A stretch of 64,000 bases of DNA from Paenalcaligenes hominis_A (GTDB lineage: Bacteria; Pseudomonadota; Gammaproteobacteria; Burkholderiales; Burkholderiaceae_B), in the NCBI RefSeq assembly GCF_041359055.1, contig NZ_JBGJKZ010000002.1, positions 434,001-498,000 on the forward strand. Direction: 5' to 3'. Under the pieces are notes generated by a model, which was not told where the DNA came from, made no database searches, and saw only the letters and a list, made by a program, of their open reading frames with translations. Positions 1 through 8,734 of this stretch are shown piece after piece. Numbering within the stretch: position 1 is the first letter of the stretch; each line of letters begins with the position of its first letter. Made by a program: the position numbers and the translations under genes.

Positions 1-2256
1 CCCTTGACCGCAAATACCCACATATTTACCTGCTTTGCGACATGCTTGAATAGCACGGCTCAACATAAATTTCACCGCCGCATCACGCTCGTCAAAATCA
101 TCTGCTAGCAACTCCATACCCGAGTCGCGATCTAGACCCAAAGTCAGTTGAGTCATATCGTTTGAACCAATCGAGAAGCCATCAAAGTAGTTGAGGAACT
201 CGTCAGCCAAAATAGCATTGGATGGGACTTCGCACATCATGATTAAACGTAAGCCGTTTTTGCCACGCTCTAGGCCATTTTGAGCCAGTAGCGTAGACAC
301 TTTTTCGGCTTGAGTCAGCGTACGTACAAATGGAATCATGATTTCCACGTTGCTTAAACCCATTTCATCACGCACTTTGCGTAAGGCTTCGCACTCCATA
401 CGGAAGCATTCTTGGAAGTCATCCGAAATATAACGTGCTGCACCACGGAAACCCAACATTGGGTTTTCTTCCTCGGGCTCGTAGCGGGAACCACCAACCA
501 ATTTACGGTATTCGTTCGATTTAAAATCGGACATACGTACAATAACGGGTTTGGGGTAAAACGCAGCAGCAAGTGTAGCAACGCCTTCAGCGAGTTTTTC
601 TACAAAGAAAGCGCGTGGGCTAGCATAACCGCGTGCAGCTGACTCGACGGCTTTTTTCAAGTCGGCGTCCACATTGGGGTAATCCAAGACGGCTTTGGGG
701 TGAATAGCAATGTTGTTGTTAATAATGAACTCAAGACGCGCTAAACCAACGCCATCGTTTGGAATTTGAGCAAAGTCAAAAGCCAACTGTGGGTTACCCA
801 CGTTCATCATTACCTTCATGCCTATTTCAGGCATTTCGCCCCAGCTAACTTCTTCGATTTCTGTTTCGAGCAAACCGTCGTAAATACGACCCTCGTCACC
901 TTCGGCACACGAAACGGTGACTTCCTGGCCTTCTTTAAGGATATCGGTTGCGTCGGCACACCCGACTACCGCGGGGATACCTAGTTCGCGTGCAATAATT
1001 GCAGCGTGACAAGTGCGACCACCACGGTTAGTAACAATAGCAGAAGCCAGTTTCATTACGGGCTCCCAGTTTGGATCAGTCATGTCAGTAACTAAAATAT
1101 CACCGGCTTGGACATGATGCATTTCGCTGGCATCACCCACCAAACGCACTTTACCTGAACCAATTTTTTGACCAATTGCACGGCCCGTGACTAGAACTTC
1201 GCCAGTGGCCTTGAGTTTGTAGCGCTCTTGGACGTCGTTATTGCCTAACTGAGACTTAACTGTTTCAGGACGGGCTTGGAGAATATAAATTTTGCCATCA
1301 ATACCGTCACGCCCCCACTCGATGTCCATAGGACGTTGGTAGTGATCTTCGATGATCATGGCGTAGCGTGCTAGCTCGTTAACCTCGTCATCAGAGAGGG
1401 AGTAGCGATTGCGCTCGGAAACAGGAACCTCTACAGTGCGTACGGCTTCGCCACTTTCACGCTTTTCATCGAACTCCATACGCAATAGCTTTGAACCAAT
1501 GCGGCGACTAATGATAGCGTCGTGACCGGCAGCCAAGGTAGGTTTGAACACATAAAACTCGTCAGGGTTAACCGCACCCTGCACCACGGTTTCGCCTAGA
1601 CCATATGCGGAGGTAATAAACACCACATCTTTAAAACCAGACTCGGTGTCTATAGTGAACATAACGCCAGCGCTGCCTTTGTCTGAGCGCACCATGCGTT
1701 GCACACCCGCAGAAATAGCAACCTCGGCGTGCTCAAAGCCCTTGTGAACGCGGTAAGAAATAGCCCGGTCGTTGTACAAAGAGGCAAACACAAGGTGAAT
1801 CTTTTGTAAGACATCATCGATGCCCACTACGTTTAAGTAGCTTTCTTGCTGTCCGGCAAATGAAGCATCTGGCAAGTCTTCAGCCGTAGCGGAAGAGCGC
1901 ACAGCAAAAGACCCTTTGCCATCCGCGTCTAAAGCAGCAAACGCATCACGAATTTGTTGCTCTAGAGCAGGAGGAAAAGGGGTATCGATGATCCACTGAC
2001 GAATTTGTGCACCGGCTTCGGCCAATGCACGCACATCATCAGGATCAAAGGTGGTTAAGCGTGCTTCAATACGTTTATCAAGCCCATCTGCTTTAAGAAA
2101 TTCGCGGAAAGCCTCGGCAGTGGTAGCAAAACCACCCGGTACACGCACACCAGCGTTAGCTAGCTGACTGATCATTTCACCAAGAGACGCGTTTTTCCCA
2201 CCAACCGTTTCAACGTCGCTCATGCGCAACGTCTCAAAGGGTAATACGTAAGACAT
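1..2256 (-). CDS. ppsA: Phosphoenolpyruvate synthase (partial, C-terminus outside the window)
   Basis: Makes phosphoenolpyruvate from pyruvate and ATP (AMP and phosphate released), the entry step of gluconeogenesis from C3 acids. The reading frame is open from the ATG at 2256 to the window edge, about 752 codons, so roughly the last 40 residues of a ~790-residue family are missing. The N-terminus contains ETVGGKNASLGEMISQL, typical of the ATP-grasp domain. The swivelling-domain motif GGRTCHAAIIARELG carries the catalytic His near residue 417, with the regulatory Thr two residues before it. The cut end GKYVGICGQG is the conserved active-site Cys segment. An AGGTGA ribosome site lies just upstream of the ATG. 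It is divergent from ppsR, whose product switches this enzyme. Confidence 0.96.
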   Translation of the reverse strand, partial: MSYVLPFETLRMSDVETVGGKNASLGEMISQLANAGVRVPGGFATTAEAFREFLKADGLDKRIEARLTTFDPDDVRALAEAGAQIRQWIIDTPFPPALEQQIRDAFAALDADGKGSFAVRSSATAEDLPDASFAGQQESYLNVVGIDDVLQKIHLVFASLYNDRAISYRVHKGFEHAEVAISAGVQRMVRSDKGSAGVMFTIDTESGFKDVVFITSAYGLGETVVQGAVNPDEFYVFKPTLAAGHDAIISRRIGSKLLRMEFDEKRESGEAVRTVEVPVSERNRYSLSDDEVNELARYAMIIEDHYQRPMDIEWGRDGIDGKIYILQARPETVKSQLGNNDVQERYKLKATGEVLVTGRAIGQKIGSGKVRLVGDASEMHHVQAGDILVTDMTDPNWEPVMKLASAIVTNRGGRTCHAAIIARELGIPAVVGCADATDILKEGQEVTVSCAEGDEGRIYDGLLETEIEEVSWGEMPEIGMKVMMNVGNPQLAFDFAQIPNDGVGLARLEFIINNNIAIHPKAVLDYPNVDADLKKAVESAARGYASPRAFFVEKLAEGVATLAAAFYPKPVIVRMSDFKSNEYRKLVGGSRYEPEEENPMLGFRGAARYISDDFQECFRMECEALRKVRDEMGLSNVEIMIPFVRTLTQAEKVSTLLAQNGLERGKNGLRLIMMCEVPSNAILADEFLNYFDGFSIGSNDMTQLTLGLDRDSGMELLADDFDERDAAVKFMLSRAIQACRKAGKYVGICGQG

Positions 2257-2292
2257 AAAAGTCACCTTCAAAAAGTAAAAAGCAAGTTTGTG

Positions 2293-2316
2293 TAATACAT
2301 TTAGTGAATTGTATTA
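2293..2316. promoter_or_regulatory. Dyad in the divergent ppsA-ppsR promoter region
   Basis: The 143-nt gap between the divergent ppsA and ppsR holds a perfect 7-bp inverted repeat, TAATACA and TGTATTA, separated by 10 nt. The minus-strand sequence over it reads TACAAT, a good -10 candidate for ppsA. On the plus strand, TTGTGT is followed 18 nt later by TATTAG, a candidate promoter for ppsR. A regulator bound to the dyad could act on both genes. The promoter and operator calls are inference from sequence only. Confidence 0.3.
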
Positions 2317-2399
2317 GGCAAACCTGCCTTGCTTAGCGCCCCAATGGTTGTTACTCTTTGCGATTGTACCGTTTATCGACCTAGAGTGTGCTATTAAAT

Positions 2400-3233
2400 A
2401 TGACTAAATCGCCAATTAACCGTACTGTGTTCGTGGTTTCTGACAGCACGGGAATTACTGCTGAAACCTTCAGCCATTCGGTTTTATCACAGTTTCAAGA
2501 GTTTGAGTTCCAAGCTGTACGCGTGCCTTTTATCGACACCATTGAAAAAGCCCAAGACGTTAGCTTACGCATTAATCGTTGCTTTGAGGAAACAGGGGAA
2601 AAGCCATTGGTGTTTAGCACCTTAGTCGACCCCAAGATGGCGCGCACTATTGGTTCGGCAAACTGCATCTTTATGGATTTGTTTGGCAGCTTTGTGCGTC
2701 ACATCGAGCGCGCACTAGGCACCAAAGCCGATCGATCCGTTGGCCGCTCTCACAGCAATGTGATGTCCAAGCAATACAGCAATCGTATTGAGGCCATCAA
2801 TTTCAGCTTAGCGCACGACGACGGACAACTTATCAACGGATTAGAACAAGCCGATGTGATTTTAGTCGGGGTCTCGCGTTGTGGCAAAACGCCAACAAGT
2901 TTATATTTAGCCATGCAATATGGTGTTAAGGCGGCAAACTACCCGCTTATTCCTGATGACTTTGAACGAGGCGCTCTGCCTTTATCACTAGCGCCCTATA
3001 GAAAAAAACTTTTCGGTCTTTCTATTCATCCCGAGCGTTTAGCCGAGGTCCGTCATGAACGTCGTCCTAACAGCACGTATGCCTCTTTAAAACAATGCAT
3101 TAACGAGGTCGCTGAAGCCGAACGCTTAATGCGTTTGGAAAATATCCCATGGCTATCCACCACCACTCGCTCTATCGAGGAAATCTCCACCAAAATTCTT
3201 GATGAGGTGGGCTTAAATAAACGCATCTACTAA
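2400..3233 (+). CDS. ppsR: PEP synthase regulatory protein (bifunctional kinase/pyrophosphorylase)
   Basis: The family (DUF299/PpsR) inactivates PEP synthase by ADP-dependent phosphorylation of a Thr beside the catalytic His, and reactivates it by phosphate-dependent dephosphorylation. The N-terminus reads RTVFVVSDSTGITAETF, and the P-loop-like motif GVSRCGKTPTS lies in the middle of the protein. Both are hallmarks of the family. I chose the ATG at 2400, which gives 277 residues, the family length. A GTG at 2388 would add four residues (MLLN) but has no usable ribosome site. Divergence from ppsA supports the assignment. The gene ends with a 4-nt tail-to-tail overlap with the convergent RNA methyltransferase gene. 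Confidence 0.95.
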   Translation: MTKSPINRTVFVVSDSTGITAETFSHSVLSQFQEFEFQAVRVPFIDTIEKAQDVSLRINRCFEETGEKPLVFSTLVDPKMARTIGSANCIFMDLFGSFVRHIERALGTKADRSVGRSHSNVMSKQYSNRIEAINFSLAHDDGQLINGLEQADVILVGVSRCGKTPTSLYLAMQYGVKAANYPLIPDDFERGALPLSLAPYRKKLFGLSIHPERLAEVRHERRPNSTYASLKQCINEVAEAERLMRLENIPWLSTTTRSIEEISTKILDEVGLNKRIY

Positions 3234-4018
3234 GAACGCATCCAGTCCAATTGGCGGCGCTGCTCAAACAAGCACACGGCAGCGGCCGCAGCCACATTTA
3301 ATGACTCAACGCTCTCAACCTGAGGAATAAAAACTCGTTGCTGGGCCTGTTTCAACAAGTCGGCATGTACCCCTTGGCCCTCATTCCCAAACACCCATGC
3401 AATAGGCTGAGTTAAATCCAATTCATATAAAGGCTGCGCTTGCTCTAGTGCGGTTGCATAAAGAGGTATCTGCACCATTTGCATAAAATCAGTGTGTTCG
3501 ACCTGTTCGTAAATCTGCAGAGCAAAGTGCGCACCTTGAGCGCTGCGCAATACTTTCTGTGACCAAGCCCAAGCACACCCGGGGGACAAAAAAGCATGCG
3601 CTACCCCTGCTGCTGCCATGGTGCGTAATAAGGTACCCACATTGCCAGGGTCTTGAATTCGGTCTAGATAAACACAAGTTTGTGTAATCGTTTTTACTCC
3701 CGCTGTATCAGGAGGCCGCACAACCAGCCCTACCCCTTGGCCCTGCTCCACGGAAGACAGCTGACGCATTAAGCTAGGACTCACACTAAGACAAATGCGC
3801 TCATCTAGTCGTTGCACCAGTTGCTGTAGCTCGTGTTGTTGACCGAGACGCTCCGCATCAAACACAGCCAACACGACCGTGTAGCCAGCGTCTAGCCAAG
3901 CCTGACTAAGGTGGATGCCCTCGAGCCACACGAGCAATTTACCATCTACCTTTTTACCCTGACTGCTACGTATGAGTTGCTTGTATAAGGGGTTATCTTT
4001 GGACTGAATATGCCGCAT
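3230..4018 (-). CDS. TrmH/SpoU-family RNA 2'-O-ribose methyltransferase
   Basis: A 262-residue SPOUT methyltransferase of the SpoU/TrmH class, which transfers a methyl from S-adenosylmethionine to a ribose 2'-OH in rRNA or tRNA. The three family motifs are visible: YLDRIQDPGNVGTLLRTMAA (motif 1), AWVFGNEGQGV (motif 2) and SVESLNVAAAAAVCLFEQ (motif 3, the trefoil-knot cofactor loop). The N-terminal third matches the substrate-binding domain style of TsnR/RlmB relatives. It follows rnhB with a TAATG stop/start overlap, so translation is probably coupled. The target nucleotide cannot be read from the sequence. Confidence 0.9.
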   Translation of the reverse strand: MRHIQSKDNPLYKQLIRSSQGKKVDGKLLVWLEGIHLSQAWLDAGYTVVLAVFDAERLGQQHELQQLVQRLDERICLSVSPSLMRQLSSVEQGQGVGLVVRPPDTAGVKTITQTCVYLDRIQDPGNVGTLLRTMAAAGVAHAFLSPGCAWAWSQKVLRSAQGAHFALQIYEQVEHTDFMQMVQIPLYATALEQAQPLYELDLTQPIAWVFGNEGQGVHADLLKQAQQRVFIPQVESVESLNVAAAAAVCLFEQRRQLDWMRS

Positions 4019-4623
4019 TAATTTACTTTTAATAAATCACGTACCGGTGCAAAGCTACGTCGATGCTCAGGACAAGGGCCGTATTGCAGCAAACGCTCTT
4101 TGTGTAGCTTAGTACCATAACCTTTGTGTTGTTCAAACCCATAGTGGGGGTATTGTTCGTGCATGACCATACAGGCTGCATCCCGTGCTGTTTTCGCAAG
4201 AATAGACGCCGCCGAAATGGCAGGCACCAGATCATCGCCTTTAATAACTGCACGTGCTGGTGCAGTTAACTCTGTAGGTACCCGGTTACCGTCAATCAAA
4301 ATCAACTCGGGTTTAAGGGCTAATTGTGCGCATGCGCGCCGCATAGCGAGCATCGTGGCTTGCAAAATATTTAAAGTATCAATTTCTTCGGTACTCGCAC
4401 TCGCAATACACCATGCCAACGCATGCTCTTTAATTTGTAATGCCAAATCATCACGTTTTTTTGCGCTGAGTTTTTTCGAGTCCATTAATTCAGCAATGGG
4501 CTGCTTTGGGTCCAGAATGACGGCCGCAGCAAACACCGGCCCAGCTAGTGGCCCACGACCCGCTTCATCCACGCCTGCCACATAATTATGCTGTTGAAGT
4601 AAAGCATCTAAGTCAACCAGCAT
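4018..4623 (-). CDS. rnhB: Ribonuclease HII
   Basis: Removes RNA from RNA-DNA hybrids, including single ribonucleotides left in DNA. The 201-residue protein has the RNase HII signature AGVDEAGRGPLAGPV with the metal-binding Asp19 and Glu20, then DSKKLS and the third acidic site in LILIDGNRVP. Its start overlaps the end of lpxB by 11 nt, and its stop overlaps the methyltransferase start. The lpxA-lpxB-rnhB order is classical in proteobacteria. Confidence 0.97.
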   Translation of the reverse strand: MLVDLDALLQQHNYVAGVDEAGRGPLAGPVFAAAVILDPKQPIAELMDSKKLSAKKRDDLALQIKEHALAWCIASASTEEIDTLNILQATMLAMRRACAQLALKPELILIDGNRVPTELTAPARAVIKGDDLVPAISAASILAKTARDAACMVMHEQYPHYGFEQHKGYGTKLHKERLLQYGPCPEHRRSFAPVRDLLKVN

Positions 4624-5791
4624 GGGCTACCTCGAGAATTTTAGCCGCTGCTATCTGTGGCGTATCTAAACGTAAACTATGATGAATGGCTAAAAAACGT
4701 TGTGCTACTTGCTGAGACCACGCAGTATCAAACAAAGCACGTTGCGCGGCTTGGGCTAGTTTTTCAGGGGTGGCGTCATCTTGTAATAATTCGGGTACTA
4801 CAAAATCTTGAGCTAAGATATTAGGTAAACCCACCCAATCGGTTAGCGGCCGTTTTTGTCCCGACTGCCAAGCCATAAGTTTTTTCATCAAGGGCGTTAA
4901 AACGTACGAGATCACCATAGGCCGTTTAAAAAGCATGGCTTCTAGGGTAGCCGTACCGCTAGCCACCAAAAGCGCATCAGCCGCCTCCATGGCCTCCCAA
5001 GCAATGGGCTTGTCTTGACTGCTTAGAGTCGTTTGGTCGAGCACGTGTAAATTTTTGATGGGGTATTGACGCAATATAGCGTCGAACTCACTACGACGCT
5101 GCGCATTTACCATAGGCACCACCACCACTAGCTCTGGATGTTGGCGTTGCAATATCTGCACCGCTTGTAAAAACCGTGGACTCAGTAACTGCACCTCGCT
5201 ACGGCGACTGCCCGGCAGCACCGCCAACACGGGTCCTTCGGCATTTAAACCCAAGCGCTGTCGTGCCGCCAACCGGTCTGGCACCAACGGAATATTTTGT
5301 GCTAAGGGATGGCCCACACAGGTTACGGGCACCCCTTCTTTTTCGTACAAAGGGACCTCGAAAGGGAACAAAACCAACATATGCGAAACCGCTTGGCGTA
5401 TTTTATGAATACGCTCGTAACGCCAGGCCCAAATTGATGGCCCCACAAACTGCACAGTAGGAATACCTAATTGGCGCAGGCGCAGCTCCATACGTAAATT
5501 AAAGTCGGGAGCATCAATACCGACAAACACCTGCGGTTTATTTTTTTTCCAATAGTTCAAGCTGCCATAAAACGTTTGCAACAATGACGGCAGCGTTTTT
5601 ATGGCATCGGCATAGCCAAAAATACTCAAGGTATCCATAGGATACCTTGAGTTAAAACCCTGACGTATCATTTGAGGCCCACCTATTCCGGTGAAACCTG
5701 TCGTTGGGTCTTGGGCCTGAATGCCCGCTATAATACGGCTGGCAAGCAAATCGCCTGAAGGCTCACCTGCCACCATGGCTATTTGCTTCAT
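4613..5791 (-). CDS. lpxB: Lipid-A-disaccharide synthase
   Basis: Glycosyltransferase (GT19) that condenses UDP-2,3-diacylglucosamine with lipid X to form the lipid A disaccharide at the inner face of the cytoplasmic membrane. The N-terminus MVAGEPSGDLLASRII is the family signature, followed by FTGIGGPQM, VGIDAPDFNLR and the sugar-nucleotide motif VLPGSRRSEVQ. The length of 392 residues is normal. The start overlaps the lpxA stop by 4 nt, which suggests translational coupling within the lipid A block. Confidence 0.97.
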   Translation of the reverse strand: MKQIAMVAGEPSGDLLASRIIAGIQAQDPTTGFTGIGGPQMIRQGFNSRYPMDTLSIFGYADAIKTLPSLLQTFYGSLNYWKKNKPQVFVGIDAPDFNLRMELRLRQLGIPTVQFVGPSIWAWRYERIHKIRQAVSHMLVLFPFEVPLYEKEGVPVTCVGHPLAQNIPLVPDRLAARQRLGLNAEGPVLAVLPGSRRSEVQLLSPRFLQAVQILQRQHPELVVVVPMVNAQRRSEFDAILRQYPIKNLHVLDQTTLSSQDKPIAWEAMEAADALLVASGTATLEAMLFKRPMVISYVLTPLMKKLMAWQSGQKRPLTDWVGLPNILAQDFVVPELLQDDATPEKLAQAAQRALFDTAWSQQVAQRFLAIHHSLRLDTPQIAAAKILEVAHAG

Positions 5792-6576
5792 GGGCGTACA
5801 ATACCGCGCTGAGAAAGAGCCAAAAACTCTGTAAGCACTTCGATAGCTGCCCGCTCAGTTTCATTATGGGCTAACTCAGGCATTTTCAGCATGGCTTGAT
5901 CAACCGTTAGCTGACGACGGTATAGCAGTTTATAGGCTTCTTTAATTGCACGTATCGTGCTTTCATCGGCACCACGTCGCTTTAAGCCTTCGGTATTGAT
6001 GCCGCTTGGCCTAAACGGATCGCCAGTACCAATAACATACGGAGGAATATCCTGACGCACCGAACTGGTTCCTCCCACCATGGCATGAGCGCCAATGCGC
6101 ACAAACTGATGAAAAGCAGAAGAACCACCTAGCACAGCCCAGTCGCCAATTTGAATATGTCCGGCTAATTGCACATTGTTGGCAATAATGGTGTGGCTGC
6201 CGATTTGACAGTCATGCGCTATATGCACATAGGCCATGATCCAGTTATCATCACCAACACGTGTCACACCCACGTCTTGGATGGTACCGGTATTAATAGT
6301 GACGTATTCACGCACCATATTGCCATTGCCAATCTCTAGGCGTGTGGGCTCACCCGCGTATTTTTTGTCTTGAGGCATCCCACCAATGGAGCAAAATCGG
6401 TAAAAGTGATTTTCTTTACCAATGGTAGTATGCCCATCTATGACGCAGTGGGGTCCAATTTTAGTGCCAGCCCCTATAGAGACGTGCGGCCCAATAATGC
6501 TATAAGCCCCCACCTCTACATCGTCCGCCAATACGGCACCATCAGCAATTAAAGCAGTAGGATGGATAAAACTCAT
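5788..6576 (-). CDS. lpxA: UDP-N-acetylglucosamine acyltransferase
   Basis: First step of lipid A synthesis: moves a 3-hydroxyacyl chain from acyl-ACP to the 3-OH of UDP-GlcNAc. The protein is built of left-handed beta-helix hexapeptide repeats from residue 3 (IHPTALIADGAVLADDVEVG) to about 190. The catalytic His lies in AYVHIAHDCQIG, and an alpha-helical C-terminal domain follows. The 262-residue length is that of the family. It sits between fabZ and lpxB, with 3 nt separating it from fabZ. Confidence 0.98.
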   Translation of the reverse strand: MSFIHPTALIADGAVLADDVEVGAYSIIGPHVSIGAGTKIGPHCVIDGHTTIGKENHFYRFCSIGGMPQDKKYAGEPTRLEIGNGNMVREYVTINTGTIQDVGVTRVGDDNWIMAYVHIAHDCQIGSHTIIANNVQLAGHIQIGDWAVLGGSSAFHQFVRIGAHAMVGGTSSVRQDIPPYVIGTGDPFRPSGINTEGLKRRGADESTIRAIKEAYKLLYRRQLTVDQAMLKMPELAHNETERAAIEVLTEFLALSQRGIVRP

Positions 6577-6579
6577 TGG

Positions 6580-7032
6580 CTATTTATCCAAAATGCGAAT
6601 TGCACACATTAATTTGGCTTCAGCAACTACCTGCCCATCGACTAATGCTTTTGCTGTGTACTTGCATAAAGCACGACTGATACGGTCAGCAACCACCTCG
6701 AGACGCAATTGGTCGCCTGGAACCACTGGTTTACGAAAACGCGCTCCATCTACGCCAACCAAGTAATACGCAATTTTTTGACTCGCTGGGTCAATGTTGG
6801 CATCGTCCTCAAAGGAAAACAACGCCGCCGCCTGAGCCATAGCCTCGATAATGAGCACACCCGGCATAACGGGATGATGTGGAAAATGCCCCGTAAAAAA
6901 AGGCTCGTTCATGCTGACATTTTTCAATGCCACAATGCTTTTCCCGGGTTCCATTTCAATCACACGATCGACTAACAACATCGGATAGCGATGCGGCAAG
7001 CGTTCCATGATTTGTTGTATATCGAGTTCCAT
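6580..7032 (-). CDS. fabZ: 3-hydroxyacyl-ACP dehydratase FabZ
   Basis: Dehydrates 3-hydroxyacyl-ACP in fatty acid elongation and competes with LpxA/LpxD for the same substrates. The hot-dog-fold motif GHFPHHPVMPGVLIIEAMAQ contains the catalytic His49 and Glu63. The 150-residue length is normal. The gene is packed 2 nt after lpxD and 3 nt before lpxA, so the split between membrane phospholipid and lipid A is encoded in one transcript. Confidence 0.98.
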   Translation of the reverse strand: MELDIQQIMERLPHRYPMLLVDRVIEMEPGKSIVALKNVSMNEPFFTGHFPHHPVMPGVLIIEAMAQAAALFSFEDDANIDPASQKIAYYLVGVDGARFRKPVVPGDQLRLEVVADRISRALCKYTAKALVDGQVVAEAKLMCAIRILDK

Positions 7033-7034
7033 GC

Positions 7035-8135
7035 TTATTCCTGCTTAGTATTGGGTAATTCAACGCCACGCTCGAGTGAGCGCAAACGTTTACGTAATTG
7101 AGAAAGCTGTGAAATAACAGCTGCGTTGTATTGCCATTGCTTATGTTCAGCGAACGGATAAACACCACTATAACGACCGCTTTTTTTAATGGAAGCCGTC
7201 ACTGCAGTTCCGCCCGAAATTTGCACATCGTCTGCAATATGTAAGTGACCAGAAATCATCGCGGCACCGCCCACAATGCAACGTGCACCGATATGAGTAG
7301 AGCCTGCCACCCCTACACAGGCAGCAATGGCGGTGTGGTCTCCTACATGTACGTTGTGACCAAGCATTATTTGATTATCAAGTTTGACACCATCACCAAT
7401 GATCGTATTGTCTAAAGCACCGCGATCAATAGTGGTGTTAGCACCGACTTCCACATCGTTACCAATATGCACCCCACCTAGCTGAGCAATTTTAGCCCAA
7501 CCACCTTGGGGATGAGGCGCAAAACCAAATCCGTCCGCGCCAATTACAGCCCCCGAGTGAATAATGGCTCGATCACCAATTGTGATTTGATGATAAAGCG
7601 TGACTCGCGGATAAATCAGGGCATGTTTGCCAATTTGAGTATGCTGACCAATGACACTACCTGCCCCTACTCGGCAATAATCACCAATTTGAGCGTGGGC
7701 CTCGATCACACAGAAAGGCCCTATACTGACCCCTTGACCAATTTGGGCGCTAGGATCAATAACTGCACTAGGATGAATAATTTGAGGAAGCGCATTGAGG
7801 CGAGACTGGTCAAACCACTGAGCTAGCAGCGCATATAACAAATACGGCTGCTCATGCAGCACCACAGCAAAACGAGGCGATGCCGACAACTGCTCGTAGA
7901 CCGCTGGAGCCATGATGACAACTGCCGCATTGCACGCTTCAAGCTGATGCTGCAATTGAGGATTGGATAAGAAACTGATTTCTTGGGGGCTAGCATGCTC
8001 TAGTGAGCCAATCCCCTGTATCCTCAGCGTAGCTGCGGCCTCTGTCACCAATTGCGCTGGCAAACCTTGTTGCTTTAAAAAGAGTAATAGCTCAGCCAGA
8101 GTGGGGGCCTGAGCGGCCTCTAGTAAAACGGGCAT
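7035..8135 (-). CDS. lpxD: UDP-3-O-(3-hydroxyacyl)glucosamine N-acyltransferase
   Basis: Third enzyme of lipid A synthesis, adding the N-linked hydroxyacyl chain. It has an N-terminal uridine-binding domain (residues 1-105), then a long hexapeptide-repeat helix starting near IIHPSAVIDPSAQIGQG. The catalytic His lies in MLGHNVHVGDHTAIAA. The C-terminal helix HKQWQYNAAVISQLSQLRKR is the acyl-carrier contact region in characterised homologues. The length of 366 residues is slightly above E. coli LpxD. It is 3 nt downstream of skp. Confidence 0.97.
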   Translation of the reverse strand: MPVLLEAAQAPTLAELLLFLKQQGLPAQLVTEAAATLRIQGIGSLEHASPQEISFLSNPQLQHQLEACNAAVVIMAPAVYEQLSASPRFAVVLHEQPYLLYALLAQWFDQSRLNALPQIIHPSAVIDPSAQIGQGVSIGPFCVIEAHAQIGDYCRVGAGSVIGQHTQIGKHALIYPRVTLYHQITIGDRAIIHSGAVIGADGFGFAPHPQGGWAKIAQLGGVHIGNDVEVGANTTIDRGALDNTIIGDGVKLDNQIMLGHNVHVGDHTAIAACVGVAGSTHIGARCIVGGAAMISGHLHIADDVQISGGTAVTASIKKSGRYSGVYPFAEHKQWQYNAAVISQLSQLRKRLRSLERGVELPNTKQE

Positions 8136-8138
8136 GAA

Positions 8139-8690
8139 TTAACCACCTAGCGCTTTTAAAACCTCATCGGTAATATCTACGCGCGGGCTAACTGTAACAG
8201 CGTCTTGAATAATGAGGTCGTAACCTTGGGTTTCTGCAATTTTTTGAATTGCTGCATCGGCTTTATCTACAATAGTAGAAAACTCTTCGTTGCGACGACG
8301 GTTAAAGTCTTCTTGGAATTCGCGACGTTTACGCTGCAAGTCAGAATCCAAATCGGCTAACTGACGTTGACGCTTGATACGATCCGCTTCGGATAAAGCC
8401 GGTGCATCTTTATCAAATTTTTGTGCTTCGGAGCGCAGTTTATTAGTTAGATTTTGCAACTCGTCGTCACGACGTTTGAACTCTGAATCGATCTTTGCTT
8501 GAGCAGCTTTAGCGGGTTGCGAGTCGCGTAAAATACGCTCTGTGCTGACAAAACCAATTTTAACTTGAGCTTGTACAACGGGCGTAGCTGCCATGGTCAC
8601 ACCTAATGTAGCAGCCAAAAGTAATGCACGATTGCTACGGCCCAAACAGTGGGCCATGCGGTTAAGTGTTAATGCGAATTTAGACTTCAT
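8139..8690 (-). CDS. skp: Periplasmic chaperone Skp/OmpH
   Basis: Trimeric holdase that keeps unfolded outer-membrane proteins soluble on their way to BamA. The N-terminus is a long signal peptide ending near TPVVQAQ (residues 1 to about 42). The mature part begins VKIGFVSTERIL, followed by a highly charged helical hairpin rich in Lys, Arg and Glu. A later in-frame Met at residue 12 could also start the signal peptide. The position between bamA and lpxD is the classical one. Confidence 0.94.
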   Translation of the reverse strand: MKSKFALTLNRMAHCLGRSNRALLLAATLGVTMAATPVVQAQVKIGFVSTERILRDSQPAKAAQAKIDSEFKRRDDELQNLTNKLRSEAQKFDKDAPALSEADRIKRQRQLADLDSDLQRKRREFQEDFNRRRNEEFSTIVDKADAAIQKIAETQGYDLIIQDAVTVSPRVDITDEVLKALGG

Positions 8691-8734
8691 GAAAATCCAC
8701 CTTGCGAAAAATGCTGCAAAAATAATAAGTATGA

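Noticed and set aside
4163..4585. A 140-codon plus-strand frame opposite rnhB
   Set aside because: It lies wholly antisense to a gene with clear RNase HII motifs, has no ribosome site, and reads as low-complexity Ala/Ser/Arg text typical of a shadow frame.
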